64,000 nucleotides of DNA from Achromobacter sp. Root83 (GCF_001428845.1 NZ_LMIU01000012.1:128857-192856), one strand, 5' to 3'. Positions 23,968 to 36,663 are shown, numbered from the stretch's first letter. Notes: generated by a model not told the origin, from the letters alone. Translations and numbers: made by a program.

Positions 23968-25281
23968 TTAGTGCGATGAGTCCAGCGCGCGGCCATGGCC
24001 TTCCTGGCCGATCTGCTCATGCAGGTCGGGGTTGGCCAGCATGTTGCGCTTGCTCCAGCGCATGAAGACCACCATCAGCACGGCGACCACGCTGCCAAAT
24101 ATCACGATGATCACGTTGATCGGCAGTTGCAGCCACAGCAGCAGGGTGTACATGGCCACCATCAGCAGGATGTTGAGCTGTTCGTTGAAGTTCTGCACGG
24201 CGATGGAATGGCCGGCCGACAGCAGCACATGGCCGCGATGCTGCAGCAGGGCATTCATGGGCACGACGAAGAAGCCAGCCAGGCCGCCGGTCAGCAGCAG
24301 CAGCAGGTAGACGCTCCAGGGCTGGTAGACCAGCGGCATCAGCAGCACGACCAGGCCCATGGCGGCGCCCACCGGCAGCACGGCCAGCGCGCGGCGCAAC
24401 GGGATCCGGCCTGCCAGGATGGAGCCGACCACCGTGCCCAGCGCAGCCACGCCCATCAGCATCGAGGCCTTGTCCAACTGATAGCCAAGATGGCTGCGGC
24501 CCCATTCGATGACGATCAACTGCAGCGTGGCGCCCGCGCCCCAGAACAGGGTGGTGACCGCCAGCGAGATCTGGCCGAGCTTGTCTTTCCAGAGCACGCA
24601 GACATAGCCCCAGAAGGTGCGGATGAGGCGGGCGGGGTTCTTTTGCTGGGGGGGATAGCGCACATGAGTGCGCGGAATCAGCAGGTTGCAGAGCGCCGCC
24701 AGCAGATACACGAAGGCGATGACGAGGATCGCGGCTTCCGCCGGTGTATGCACCAAATGGGCGATGGAGGGGTGGCTGAGCAGGGCGGTGGAAACCGAGG
24801 ACGAAATGAGCAGCCCGCCCAGAACCGTGCCCAGGATGATGGAGAAGACCGTCAGGCCCTCGATCCAGCTATTGCCCTTGACCAGCATGTGCGGGGGCAG
24901 CATTTCCGTGACGATGCCGTACTTGGCGGGGGAGTAGGCCGCCGCGCCGATGCCCACCACGGCGTATGCCGCGCAAACCAGGTAGGTCTGGTATTCAGGG
25001 GCGACGCCGATGCTGGCGTACGAGAACATCAGCAGGCAGCCCGCGACTTTCAGGGCGTTGGTGGAGAACATCACGCGGCCCTTGGGGAAGGAATCCGCCA
25101 GGGCGCCGACAAAGGCCGCCAGCACGACGTAGGCCAACGCGAACGACCATTTCATCATGGGCGCCAACCAGTCGGGGCCGTGCAGCTCCTGTATCAAGGC
25201 GATGGCTGCGATGAACAGCGCATTGTCCGCCAATGACGAGAAGGCCTGCGCGGCCATGACCAGATAGAAACCACGTTTCAA
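23968..25281 (-). CDS. lplT: Lysophospholipid transporter LplT (MFS)
   Basis: Inner-membrane major-facilitator flippase for lysophospholipids, about 437 aa with 12 hydrophobic helices. The N-terminus KRGFYLVMAAQAFSSLADNA and segments such as AYSPAKYGIVTEMLPP and MNALLQHRGH are LplT-like. The likely start is TTG at 25281, giving the family-typical LKRGFYLVM; upstream in-frame ATGs would add about 70 hydrophilic residues unlike the family. A GGGGAC sequence just before it is a poor ribosome site. No acyltransferase (aas) gene is adjacent, unlike in enterobacteria. It is divergent from smc. Confidence 0.88.
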   Translation of the reverse strand: MKRGFYLVMAAQAFSSLADNALFIAAIALIQELHGPDWLAPMMKWSFALAYVVLAAFVGALADSFPKGRVMFSTNALKVAGCLLMFSYASIGVAPEYQTYLVCAAYAVVGIGAAAYSPAKYGIVTEMLPPHMLVKGNSWIEGLTVFSIILGTVLGGLLISSSVSTALLSHPSIAHLVHTPAEAAILVIAFVYLLAALCNLLIPRTHVRYPPQQKNPARLIRTFWGYVCVLWKDKLGQISLAVTTLFWGAGATLQLIVIEWGRSHLGYQLDKASMLMGVAALGTVVGSILAGRIPLRRALAVLPVGAAMGLVVLLMPLVYQPWSVYLLLLLTGGLAGFFVVPMNALLQHRGHVLLSAGHSIAVQNFNEQLNILLMVAMYTLLLWLQLPINVIIVIFGSVVAVLMVVFMRWSKRNMLANPDLHEQIGQEGHGRALDSSH

Positions 25282-25462
25282 GAATGTCCCCGTTCTTTGG
25301 CCCGATTCCGGCCAGTCCGCGTGAAAATTATGTGTCGTGCCAAAAAGTGTCAGGGAGTATAGCCGGACCGTTGATGGGAGCCATTGCGCGTTTGCCCGTG
25401 GGTTGACCGTTGCCAACGTTTGGGGACAGACTGCCTGCGGTATCATACGACCCATATGAGAG

Positions 25463-25481
25463 CCGGCCCTTATGGGGCCGG
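25463..25481 (+). other. GC-rich hairpin in the smc leader region
   Basis: CCGGCCC (25463-25469) pairs with GGGCCGG (25475-25481) across a five-base loop, 64 bases before the smc start and just downstream of a TATCAT -10-like element (25441-25446). It could be a leader structure or a weak terminator. No coding sequence is seen in the 264-base lplT-smc gap. Confidence 0.45.
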
Positions 25482-25545
25482 TTTGCAATCTATGCGGCAG
25501 GTCCGTTAACGCCTTTCGTTCAACCCCCCCCGTCGTCATCGTACT

Positions 25546-28500
25546 GTGCGTCTTACTCAGCTAAAACTCGCCGGCTTCAAGTCCTTCGTCGATCCCACCG
25601 TGATTCCCGTGCCCAGCCAACTGGTCGGCGTGGTGGGTCCCAATGGCTGCGGAAAGTCGAACATCATCGACGCCGTGCGCTGGGTGCTCGGCGAGGCCAA
25701 GGCCTCCGAACTGCGCGGCGAGTCCATGCAGGACGTCATCTTCAACGGCTCCGGCAACCGCAAGCCCGCCGCGCGGGCCTCCGTGGAAATGGTGTTCGAC
25801 AACAGCGAGGGGCGCGCCGCCGGCCAGTGGAGCACCTACGCCGAAATCGCCGTGCGCCGCGTCCTGACGCGCGACGGCACCAGCAGCTATTTCGTCAACA
25901 ATCAGCAGGTCCGGCGCCGCGACATCCACGACATCTTCCTGGGCACGGGCCTGGGCGCGCGCGGCTACGCCATCATCGGCCAGGGCATGATCAACCGCCT
26001 GATCGAGGCGCGCCCCGAAGAATTGCGGGTCTTCCTGGAAGAAGCGGCCGGTGTGTCGCGCTACAAGGAACGCCGCCGCGAGACCGAGAACCGCCTGTCC
26101 GACACGCGCGAGAACCTGACCCGCGTCGAAGACATCCTGCGCGAACTGAACAGCCAGCTTGAAAAGCTGGAAGCGCAGGCCGAAGTGGCCACGCGCTACC
26201 GCGAACTTCAGGCCGACGGCGAAAAGAAGCAGCATTCGCTGTGGTTCCTGAAAGAGACCGGGGCGCGCGAAGAACGCGCCAAAAAGGCCCAGGAAATGGC
26301 CCAGGCCCAGAACGAGCTGGAAGCCGCCATCGCGGGTTTGCGGGCGGGCGAAGCGGCCCTGGAGTCCCGGCGTCAGGCGCATTACGCCGCCAGCGACGCG
26401 GTCCACACCGCCCAGGGCGCGCTGTACGAGGCCAACGCCCAGGTCAGCCGCCTGGAAGCCGAGATCCGGCACGTCGTCGACTCCCGCAACCGCCTGCAGG
26501 CGCGCCGCGACCAGCTCCAGCAGCAGATCGCCGAATGGACCACCCAGCGCGAGCACTGCACGGAACAGATCGCCCAGGCCGAAGATGATCTGGCCACCGC
26601 CGCCGCCCGCACCGAAGAGGCGCGCGCCACGGCCGAAGACGCCCAGGCCGGCCTGCCCTCGGTCGAGCAGCGCGTGCGCGAGGCCGCGGCCGGCCGCGAC
26701 GAGATGCGCGCCGCCCTGGCCCGCGTCGAGCAGAACCTGGCGCTGGTGGCGCAGACCCAGCGCGACGCCGACCGCCAGATGCAGACCCTGGATCAGCGCC
26801 GCGAACGCCTACAGCAGGAACTGCGCGAATTGCACAGCCCCGACCCCGAGCGCCTGGAGCAGTTGGCCGGCGACCGCGTCGCGGGCGAAGACCAGCTTGA
26901 AGCCGCTCAGGAAGAGCTGGCCACCCTGGAAGGCCGCGTGCCCGAAGCCGACGCCGAGCGCAGCCGCGCGCAGGGCGCCGCCCAGACGGAAGCGCAGAAC
27001 CTGGCGCGCCTGGAAGCCCGCCTGTCCGCGCTCGTGAAGCTGCAGGAAGACGTGCAGAAGCAGGGCGCGCTGGAGCCGTGGCTGGCCAAGCACGAACTCG
27101 CCGGGCTGTCGCGCCTTTGGCAGAAGCTGCACGTGGAGCCGGGCTGGGAAACCGCCCTGGAATCCGCGCTGCGCGAACGGATGGCCTCGATGGAGGTGCG
27201 CAACCTGGACTGGGCGCGTGCGTTCGCCGAGGACGCGCCTCCTGCCCGGCTGGCGTTCTATCAGTTGCCCGCGGCGGCTCCCGCGCCGCCCGCGCCGGCC
27301 GGCCTGACGCCGCTGGCGAGCCTGCTGCGCATCACGGATCCGGACCTGCGCACGCTCCTGAACGAGTGGCTGGCCGGCATCTATACCTGCGCCGACGTGA
27401 CCCAGGCCCTGGCCTTGCGGGCAACGCTGCCTGCCGGCAGCGCCTGCGTGGTCAAGGCCGGCCACCTGATCGATGCGCACAGCGTGCGTTTCTACGCGCC
27501 GGACTCCGAACAGGCAGGCCTGCTGGCCCGCCAGCAGGAAATCGAGAACCTGCAGCGCGAGATCAAGGCGCAGCAGCTGATCGCCGACCAGGCGCGCGCC
27601 GCGGTCGCCCGCGCCGAGGCCGGCTGGCAGCAGGTGTCGCAGGCCATCTCCCCGGCGCGCACACGCGTGGCCGAGGTCACGCGCCGCGTGCACGACATCC
27701 AGCTTGAACATTCGCGGCTGCAGCAGCAGGCCGAGCAGTCCGGCGAACGCGCCTCGCGGCTGCGCCAGGATCTTGAGGAAATCAAGGTCCACGAGGAAGA
27801 CCTGCGCGCTACCCGCGAAGAGGCCGAAGCCCGCTTCGAGGCCCTGGACGAGGAATTGGCCGAGCATCAGTCCAAGTTCTCGGACGCCGAGATGGACGGC
27901 GAAACCCTGGCGGCCCAGGCCGAAGCCGCCCGCACCCGCCTGCGTGAGCTGGAACGCGCTGCCCAGGAAGCCGAATTCGCCGAACGCGGCATTCAGGTTC
28001 GCATCACCGACTTGCAGCGCAACCAGCAATTGGCCGCCGACCAGAGCCAGCGCGGCACGGTCGAGCTGGAGCAATTGATGGGCGATCTGGTCGAACTGGA
28101 TGCGTCGGCATCCCAGGCCGGCTTGCAGGACGCCCTGGAAATGCGCGCGGAGCGCGAGGAAGCGCTGTCGCGCGCCCGCCAGGAAATGGAAAACCTGTCC
28201 GCGCTGCTGCGCGGCGCCGACGAAGACCGGCAGCAGCAGGAGCAGACGCTGGAACCGCGCCGCGCGCGCATCATGGAACTGCAGTTGCAGGAGCAGGCGG
28301 CACGCCTGGCCGAAGAACAATTCACCGAGCAACTCAACGCGCGGGAAGTCAATCGCGATGAACTGGCCCAATTTCTGGCCAACCAGCCCGACGAATGGCG
28401 CCGCGCGAGCTGGCTGCAGCAGGAAGTGGGGCGGATTTCGCGCCAGATCGAATCGCTGGGGTCGGTCAACCTGGCCGCGCTGGATGAATTGAACACCTCG

Positions 28501-29079
28501 CGCGAGCGCAAGGGGTTCCTGGATTCCCAGCACCAGGACCTGATGACCGCCATCGAAACCCTCGAAGACGCCATCCGCAAGATCGACCGCGAAACGCGCG
28601 AACTGTTGCAAGAGACGTTCAACATCGTCAACGGGCACTTCGGCGAGCTCTTCCCCAAGCTGTTCGGGGGCGGAGAGGCCAAGCTGAGCATGACGGGCGA
28701 GGAAATCCTGGACGCGGGCGTGCAGGTCATGGCCCAGCCTCCGGGCAAGCGCAACAGCACCATCCACCTGCTGTCGGGCGGCGAAAAGGCGCTGACGGCG
28801 ACCGCGCTGGTGTTCGCGCTGTTCAAGCTGAACCCCGCTCCGTTCTGTCTGCTCGACGAGGTGGACGCCCCGCTCGATGACGCCAATACCGAGCGCTACG
28901 CGAATCTTGTTGCCAACATGAGCGAACAGACACAGTTCCTGTTCATCTCGCACAACAAGATTGCGATGCAGATGGCCAAGCAATTGATCGGCGTGACCAT
29001 GCAAGAGCAGGGGGTTTCGCGTATCGTTGCGGTAGACATAGATTCGGCCGTGCAAATGATGGCCTCCGAAGCGGCATAA
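25546..29079 (+). CDS. smc: Chromosome segregation protein SMC
   Basis: Condensin ATPase organising the chromosome, 1177 aa, full length. Walker A GPNGCGKSN is at residues 31-39 and the Q-loop/arm region follows. Long Glu/Gln/Ala/Arg coiled coils (about 170-500 and 660-1010) flank a hinge (about 510-640, rich in Ala/Pro at 575-590). The signature LLSGGEKALTATAL is near 1074 and Walker B CLLDEVDAPLDDAN near 1105. The start is GTG 25546, giving the canonical MRLTQLKLAGFKSF; no Shine-Dalgarno sequence is obvious before it. zipA and ligA follow on the same strand. Confidence 0.96.
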   Translation: MRLTQLKLAGFKSFVDPTVIPVPSQLVGVVGPNGCGKSNIIDAVRWVLGEAKASELRGESMQDVIFNGSGNRKPAARASVEMVFDNSEGRAAGQWSTYAEIAVRRVLTRDGTSSYFVNNQQVRRRDIHDIFLGTGLGARGYAIIGQGMINRLIEARPEELRVFLEEAAGVSRYKERRRETENRLSDTRENLTRVEDILRELNSQLEKLEAQAEVATRYRELQADGEKKQHSLWFLKETGAREERAKKAQEMAQAQNELEAAIAGLRAGEAALESRRQAHYAASDAVHTAQGALYEANAQVSRLEAEIRHVVDSRNRLQARRDQLQQQIAEWTTQREHCTEQIAQAEDDLATAAARTEEARATAEDAQAGLPSVEQRVREAAAGRDEMRAALARVEQNLALVAQTQRDADRQMQTLDQRRERLQQELRELHSPDPERLEQLAGDRVAGEDQLEAAQEELATLEGRVPEADAERSRAQGAAQTEAQNLARLEARLSALVKLQEDVQKQGALEPWLAKHELAGLSRLWQKLHVEPGWETALESALRERMASMEVRNLDWARAFAEDAPPARLAFYQLPAAAPAPPAPAGLTPLASLLRITDPDLRTLLNEWLAGIYTCADVTQALALRATLPAGSACVVKAGHLIDAHSVRFYAPDSEQAGLLARQQEIENLQREIKAQQLIADQARAAVARAEAGWQQVSQAISPARTRVAEVTRRVHDIQLEHSRLQQQAEQSGERASRLRQDLEEIKVHEEDLRATREEAEARFEALDEELAEHQSKFSDAEMDGETLAAQAEAARTRLRELERAAQEAEFAERGIQVRITDLQRNQQLAADQSQRGTVELEQLMGDLVELDASASQAGLQDALEMRAEREEALSRARQEMENLSALLRGADEDRQQQEQTLEPRRARIMELQLQEQAARLAEEQFTEQLNAREVNRDELAQFLANQPDEWRRASWLQQEVGRISRQIESLGSVNLAALDELNTSRERKGFLDSQHQDLMTAIETLEDAIRKIDRETRELLQETFNIVNGHFGELFPKLFGGGEAKLSMTGEEILDAGVQVMAQPPGKRNSTIHLLSGGEKALTATALVFALFKLNPAPFCLLDEVDAPLDDANTERYANLVANMSEQTQFLFISHNKIAMQMAKQLIGVTMQEQGVSRIVAVDIDSAVQMMASEAA

Positions 29080-29125
29080 ACCCAATATTTAGAAAGGCGC
29101 CGCCCTTCTGGCGCGGGATTTACAC

Positions 29126-32310
<3,185 letters not shown>

Positions 32311-32334
32311 GTTCCCCGCCACGGAAACGAAAGA

Positions 32335-32368
32335 GGGCTGCTCGCTGATGGCGCGCAGCCCATTTTTG
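32335..32368 (+). terminator. Probable terminator of the smc-zipA-ligA unit
   Basis: GGGCTGC (32335-32341) pairs with GCAGCCC (32355-32361) around a 13-base loop, followed by ATTTTTG. The loop is long and the T-run is five, so strength is moderate. Confidence 0.55.
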
Positions 32369-32422
32369 TGGCCGGGCCGCCCTGAGACAAATAGCGCACC
32401 CTTTTTCTTTTGCCACTCCGCC

Positions 32423-32453
32423 AAAAAAAACTGCCCGCAATCGCGGGCAGTTT
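32423..32453 (-). terminator. Terminator of the msrB-yciB-bolA-parvulin cluster
   Basis: Stem AAACTGCCCGC / GCGGGCAGTTT (32428-32438 with 32443-32453), four-base loop. On the minus strand it is followed by a T-run (A-run 32423-32430). It lies 17 bases beyond the parvulin stop. Confidence 0.9.
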
Positions 32454-32469
32454 CGGGTCTGGTCAGGCC

Positions 32470-33246
32470 TTACTGAATCTTGGCCTTGTCGCGGAGCTGC
32501 TTCTGGTAGTCGGCCAGCGTTTGCTGGCGCAGCATTTCTTCCAGTTGCGGACGGACTTGATCCAGCGGCGGGAATTCCACCGGGCGGGTGTCGTCCACCA
32601 TGATGACGTGCCAGCCGAATTGCGTCTGCACCGGCTTGTCCACCAGTTCACCCTTCTTCAGCTGCGTCACGGCCTGCGCGAACGGCTGAACGTAGTTCGT
32701 CGGGGGAGCCCAACCCAGGTCGCCACCCTTTTCGGCGCTGCCGGGGTCCTTGGAGTTCTTCTTGGCCAGATCGTCGAACTTGCCCTTGTTGCTCTTGACC
32801 TGAGCCAACAGGTCATTCGCCTTCTTCTCGTCTTCGACGAGGATGTGGCGGACCTTGTACTCCATCTTGCCGGCCTGTTCCTTCTTGATCTTCTCGTATT
32901 CCGCCGTGACCTTGGCGTCCGATACCGGATTCTTGGCCAGGTAGTCGGCCATCAGGGCGCGGACCAGGATGCCTTGGCGAGCCAGTTCGATTTCGGTCTG
33001 GACGTCGGCTTGCTTGGCGATTCCGCTGGATTCGGCGGCTTGCACGAAGATCTGGCGGTTGATCATTTCCTGCTTGACCTGTTCGCGCAGTTGCGGCGAA
33101 TCGGTTGCGCCCTGGCCGACGAGCAGCTTGACGAATTGATCCAGACTCTTTTGCGGAATGGCCTTGCCGTTGACGGTGGCCACGTTTTGCGCAAAAGCAG
33201 GCACGGCGATGACGCAGGCCGCAGCCAGCATGACGATGCGTTTCAT
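32470..33246 (-). CDS. Periplasmic parvulin-type peptidyl-prolyl isomerase (Par27-like)
   Basis: Exported chaperone/prolyl isomerase, 258 aa. The signal peptide is residues 1-19 (cleavage after AFA, mature protein starting QN). An N-terminal alpha-helical chaperone region (about 25-125) precedes one parvulin domain (about 130-225, with VRHILVEDEKKAND and FGWHVIMVDD). Size and layout match Par27 described in Bordetella pertussis, which assists outer-membrane and secreted proteins. Start ATG 33246 is followed at once by the signal peptide. bolA ends 17 bases upstream, so it is the last gene of the cluster. Confidence 0.9.
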   Translation of the reverse strand: MKRIVMLAAACVIAVPAFAQNVATVNGKAIPQKSLDQFVKLLVGQGATDSPQLREQVKQEMINRQIFVQAAESSGIAKQADVQTEIELARQGILVRALMADYLAKNPVSDAKVTAEYEKIKKEQAGKMEYKVRHILVEDEKKANDLLAQVKSNKGKFDDLAKKNSKDPGSAEKGGDLGWAPPTNYVQPFAQAVTQLKKGELVDKPVQTQFGWHVIMVDDTRPVEFPPLDQVRPQLEEMLRQQTLADYQKQLRDKAKIQ

Positions 33247-33263
33247 GAATATCCTTTTACTTT

Positions 33264-33533
33264 CTATTTGGGAGCCTGGGCTTCTAGCGCAAGCGCATGA
33301 ATCGGATAAGGGATCAAATCTTGCAAATGATGATACACCAGCCGATGTCGCGCAACGGCGGAGAGCCCCGCGAAGCAAGGCGCTACGATGATCACGCGAT
33401 AGTGGCCGGCGCCGTTTTTACTGCCTTCGTGGCCGGCATGCAAATGCGAGTCGTCCAGAATGTCCAGGCTGACGGGTTCCAGGACGGCAAGCCGTTCCCG
33501 GATCAGGGTAATGCGGTCGGTGGATTCAGACAT
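33264..33533 (-). CDS. bolA: BolA family protein
   Basis: Small (89 aa) BolA-fold protein; family members bind monothiol glutaredoxins and take part in Fe-S or iron regulation. The core motif is visible (LEPVSLDILDDSHLHAGHEG, then HYRVIIVAPCFAGLSAVARHRLVYHHL). Conserved histidines and the loop cysteine fit cluster coordination. It lies between yciB (60 bases upstream) and the parvulin gene. It could equally be named after the BolA paralogue IbaG; the exact subgroup is not resolved by eye. Confidence 0.9.
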   Translation of the reverse strand: MSESTDRITLIRERLAVLEPVSLDILDDSHLHAGHEGSKNGAGHYRVIIVAPCFAGLSAVARHRLVYHHLQDLIPYPIHALALEAQAPK

Positions 33534-33593
33534 GGCGGGCGGGGGGAAGTTCCGGCGCGCCGGCCTGGAGGCTGGCGCGCCATGGAAGGGGTC

Positions 33594-34178
33594 TCAGGGC
33601 TTGCCGGGCGGGGTGGAGCCCGTGCCAGAAGGGGTGTTTTCCTCGGGCTGGATGTGCTTGCCCAGCCACAGCGACTGCCCGATCACGAAGACGACCATCA
33701 GGCCCATCAGGCCGAAGGCCTTGAAGCTGACCCATTGCGACTCGGTGAAATGGCCGGAAAACGCCACATACAGGTTGAGCGCGCCGGCAACCAGGAAGAA
33801 GGCGGCCCAGACCAGGTTCAGCTTGTCCCAGGCTGCGTCTGGAAGCTGGATCTGCTTTTCCATCAGGCGGCGGATCAGGTTGCGGCCGAACAGCACGCGG
33901 GCAAACACCAGCGCGCCGCCGAACATCCAATACAGCACGGTGGGCTTCCACTTGATGAAGACGTCGCTGTGCAGCCAGATGGTCGCGCCGCCGAATACCA
34001 GGATGACGGTCAGGTTGACCCAGTGCATGGCTTCGGTCGCGCGGCCGGTCGCCTTCAGCCAGACGATCTGCAACACCGCGGCAGCCATGGCGACGCCCGT
34101 GGCGATAAAGATGTCCGTGAACCGGTAGGCAATGAAGAACAGGAACAGCGGAAACAGGTCGAACAGAAACTTCTTCAT
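33594..34178 (-). CDS. yciB: Inner-membrane septation protein A (YciB/IspZ family)
   Basis: Inner-membrane protein of 194 aa with five hydrophobic helices. The N-terminus MKKFLFDLFPLFLFFIAYRF and the segment KPTVLYWMFGGALVFARVLFG are characteristic of YciB, which interacts with elongation and division proteins and affects envelope integrity. The C-terminal tail (about 178-194) is Pro/Thr/Gly-rich. It begins one base before the msrB stop region (no gap), so it is probably translated from the same mRNA. Confidence 0.92.
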   Translation of the reverse strand: MKKFLFDLFPLFLFFIAYRFTDIFIATGVAMAAAVLQIVWLKATGRATEAMHWVNLTVILVFGGATIWLHSDVFIKWKPTVLYWMFGGALVFARVLFGRNLIRRLMEKQIQLPDAAWDKLNLVWAAFFLVAGALNLYVAFSGHFTESQWVSFKAFGLMGLMVVFVIGQSLWLGKHIQPEENTPSGTGSTPPGKP

Positions 34179-34577
34179 TCAGTCTTCTATGGGTTCAAAC
34201 GTCATCGACAGGGAATTGATGCAGTAGCGCAGGCCGGTAGGCGGCGGGCCGTCGGGAAAGACGTGTCCCAGGTGCGAGTCGCAGACGTTGCACAGGACTT
34301 CGGTGCGGACCATGCCGTGGGTGACGTCGCGCTCTTCGCGCACCAGTTCGGGATCCAGCGCCTGAAAGTAGCTGGGCCAGCCGCAGCCGGCGTCGAATTT
34401 GGTGTCGGAAGCGAACAGCGCCGTGCCGCAGCCTACGCAGCGGTAGATGCCATGCGTGAATGTATCCCAGTAGCGCCCCGTGAATGCGCGTTCAGTACCC
34501 TTTTCTCGGGTGACCACGTATTCTTCCGGGGAAAGCTGGGCCCGCCATTCGGCGTCGGATTTGCGTACTTTTTCCAT
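34179..34577 (-). CDS. msrB: Peptide-methionine (R)-S-oxide reductase MsrB
   Basis: Reduces methionine-R-sulfoxide in proteins, 132 aa, cytoplasmic (no signal peptide). Zinc cysteines C47, C50, C96 and C99 are present (CVGC and CNVC). The catalytic cysteine is C119 in RYCINS, with a second cysteine C65 in GCGWPSY as potential resolver. ATG 34577 is chosen because upstream codons run into the divergent bioM promoter and are not MsrB-like. It leads a cluster with yciB, bolA and the parvulin gene. Confidence 0.96.
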   Translation of the reverse strand: MEKVRKSDAEWRAQLSPEEYVVTREKGTERAFTGRYWDTFTHGIYRCVGCGTALFASDTKFDAGCGWPSYFQALDPELVREERDVTHGMVRTEVLCNVCDSHLGHVFPDGPPPTGLRYCINSLSMTFEPIED

Positions 34578-34596
34578 ATGAGCTCTTGGAGTCCCG

Positions 34597-34621
34597 ATGC
34601 CCGAATTGGTTCGGGCATAAT
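34597..34621 (+). promoter_or_regulatory. bioMNY promoter -10 with a perfect inverted repeat
   Basis: ATGCCCGAA (34597-34605) and TTCGGGCAT (34610-34618) form a perfect 9-bp inverted repeat with a TTGG centre. Its right end overlaps a CATAAT -10 element (34616-34621). Start ATG 34630 lies only eight bases after the -10 and has no Shine-Dalgarno sequence, so the mRNA is probably leaderless. It does not match the BirA or BioR operators I know. Confidence 0.55.
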
Positions 34622-34629
34622 CCCGCCCC

Positions 34630-35307
34630 ATGTTAATCGAGTTTGACCAGGCGGTAGTGTCCACGCCCCAGGCGGAAGTGTTGCGCGGGGTGAGCGCGAC
34701 CCTGGCCGAACGCCGCATCGGCATCGTGGGTCCCAATGGCGCCGGCAAGAGCACGCTCGCGCGCCTGATCAACGGGCTGGTCATGCCGTCCTCGGGCAGC
34801 GTCCGGGTGGATGGGCTGGACACGCGGCGCGACCTGAAGGCCGTGCGCGGGCGCGTCGGCTTTGTGTTCCAGAATCCCGAAAACCAGATCGTCTTTCCCA
34901 TCGTGCGCGAGGACCTGGCCTTCGGCCTGAAGCGTCTGGCGCCAGACCGGCAGCAGCGCGAGGCCCGGATCGAATCCGGGCTGGGCAGCCTGGGCGTGGG
35001 CCATTTGGCCGACCGCAGCAGCCATACGCTGTCCGGCGGCGAACGCCAACTGGTCGCGCTGGCGGCGGTGCTGGTCATGGAGCCGGCGCTGATCGTATTC
35101 GACGAACCCACCACCCAGCTAGACCTGCGCAACCGCAACCGGGTGCGTGAGGCGATTGCCGGACTGGCTCATGACGCCATCGTCGTCAGCCACGATCTGG
35201 AGCTGCTGGACGATTTCGACCGCGTGCTGGTCGTGCGCGACGGCATTATCGCGGCCGACGACACGCCGGCCGCGGCCCTGCGCTGGTACCGGGAGCATTG
35301 CGCATGA
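34630..35307 (+). CDS. bioM: Biotin ECF transporter ATPase BioM
   Basis: Energy-coupling-factor ABC ATPase, 225 aa, powering biotin uptake with BioN and BioY. Walker [10 protein letters not shown] is at residues 34-42, Q-loop [11 protein letters not shown] near 87-97, signature LSGGERQ near 134, Walker [13 protein letters not shown] and the H-loop VVSHD. Assignment to biotin rests on bioY two genes downstream. Its stop overlaps the bioN start (ATGA at 35304-35307). Confidence 0.93.
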   Translation: MLIEFDQAVVSTPQAEVLRGVSATLAERRIGIVGPNGAGKSTLARLINGLVMPSSGSVRVDGLDTRRDLKAVRGRVGFVFQNPENQIVFPIVREDLAFGLKRLAPDRQQREARIESGLGSLGVGHLADRSSHTLSGGERQLVALAAVLVMEPALIVFDEPTTQLDLRNRNRVREAIAGLAHDAIVVSHDLELLDDFDRVLVVRDGIIAADDTPAAALRWYREHCA

Positions 35308-35900
35308 TGGAGCCGTTGTATGTCGCGGGCGCCACGCCCTTGCACCGGTTGCCGCCCGGGCTGAAGCTCCTGGCGCTGATGGCGGCGGGAGCGGGGCTGT
35401 TCATGCTCGGCGACCCGCGCTGGCTGGCGCTGGCATTCGCCGTTTCGGCCGCGCTGGTGTGGTCCACGGGCGTGGGCGGGGCGGCCGTGTGGCGCCAGGT
35501 GCGGGGGCTGGTCTGGGTGCTGCTGGCCGTGGCGCTGTTCACGGGCTGGTTTCAGGGCGTGGGCGAGGCGCTTGCCGTGGTGCTGCGCGTGATGGCGATG
35601 GTCGGCCTGGCGCTGGCGGTGACGCTCGCCACCCGGACGTCTGACCTGATCGCCGTATGCGAGAGGGCGCTGGCGCCGTTTGAGCGAATCGGTTTGCTGG
35701 ATGCAGGCAAAGTGGCGTTGGCGCTGGCCCTGACCTTGCGCTTCGTGCCTGAAATCTGGCGCAATTTCCAGGAAATCCGTGAAGCCCAGGCCGCGCGCGG
35801 CCTGGGCGCCAACCCCGTCGCGCTGATCGTGCCGCTGATCGTGCTGACCTTGAAGCGGGCCCAGGAAGTCTCGGAAGCCATCGACGCGCGCAGCCCCTGA
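35304..35900 (+). CDS. bioN: Biotin ECF transporter transmembrane protein BioN (EcfT family)
   Basis: Membrane coupling subunit of the biotin ECF importer, 198 aa with about five helices. The EcfT coupling segment with the Ala-Arg-Gly motif (EAQAARGLG) near residues 162-170 contacts the ATPase. I chose ATG 35304 on the ATGA overlap with bioM; a TTG two codons upstream is also possible. bioY follows after 37 bases. Confidence 0.9.
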   Translation: MMEPLYVAGATPLHRLPPGLKLLALMAAGAGLFMLGDPRWLALAFAVSAALVWSTGVGGAAVWRQVRGLVWVLLAVALFTGWFQGVGEALAVVLRVMAMVGLALAVTLATRTSDLIAVCERALAPFERIGLLDAGKVALALALTLRFVPEIWRNFQEIREAQAARGLGANPVALIVPLIVLTLKRAQEVSEAIDARSP

Positions 35901-35937
35901 CGGCGGCGCGTCCGGTCTTGAATGAAGGGGGGAAACC

Positions 35938-36495
35938 ATGAAATCCAATAACACGGTGCTTGTCGCGCTGTTTGCAGCGCTGATCGTCGTCCTGAGCCTG
36001 ATGCCGCCGATCCCGTTGCCCGGCATTCCGGTGCCTATCACCTTGCAGACGCTGGGCGCGATGCTGGCCGGCGCGATGCTGGGGCCATTGCGGGGTGCGC
36101 TGGCCTGCCTGCTGTATCTGACGCTGGCGGCCGTCGGCCTGCCCGTGCTGCCCGGCGGCCGCGGCGGGCTTGGCGCCTTTTTTGGGCCCACCGGCGGCTT
36201 TCTGGTCGGCATGGTGGCCGGCGCCTTCGTCACCGGCTGGCTGGCGCGCCGGCTGGCCGTGCGCGCCTCGGGCTCCTGGATGGCGTGGGCCGGTTATGTG
36301 GCCTCCTGCGTCATCGGCGGAATCGCGGTGGTGTATGCCTTCGGCGTGCCCTGGCTGGCGGCGGTGACAAAGATGGATCTGGCCAAGGCCGCGATGGCCG
36401 TGGCGGTTTTTCTGCCAGGCGACCTGATCAAGGCGGTCGTGGCGGCCTGGGTGGCTTCGCGCGTGGAGCGCGTGTGGCCGGTGCTGGGCCGCTGA
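35938..36495 (+). CDS. bioY: Biotin transporter substrate-binding membrane subunit BioY
   Basis: S-component that binds biotin, 185 aa with six helices. The N-terminal helices with PIPLPGIPVPITLQTLGAML and the glycine-rich GLPVLPGGRGGLGAFFGPTGGFL motif are BioY hallmarks; D near the end (FLPGDLIKAVVA) is also conserved. A GGGG-type ribosome site precedes the ATG. With bioM and bioN it forms a complete tripartite importer, so this strain can scavenge biotin. Confidence 0.96.
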   Translation: MKSNNTVLVALFAALIVVLSLMPPIPLPGIPVPITLQTLGAMLAGAMLGPLRGALACLLYLTLAAVGLPVLPGGRGGLGAFFGPTGGFLVGMVAGAFVTGWLARRLAVRASGSWMAWAGYVASCVIGGIAVVYAFGVPWLAAVTKMDLAKAAMAVAVFLPGDLIKAVVAAWVASRVERVWPVLGR

Positions 36496-36663
36496 CGCAT
36501 CGCTGGGCTGCCAAGCCGCTTCGCAGCCCGTCCCCAAGGGAATCCCCCAACTGACGCCCGCCACCCTTTCAAGTACAAGTTCGCCATTAACAAATGCGTT
36601 CGCTGAAACATGATTTCCGTAGCACATCAGGGAATTACCGTAGTTGCGCGAAGTCATCTGATA

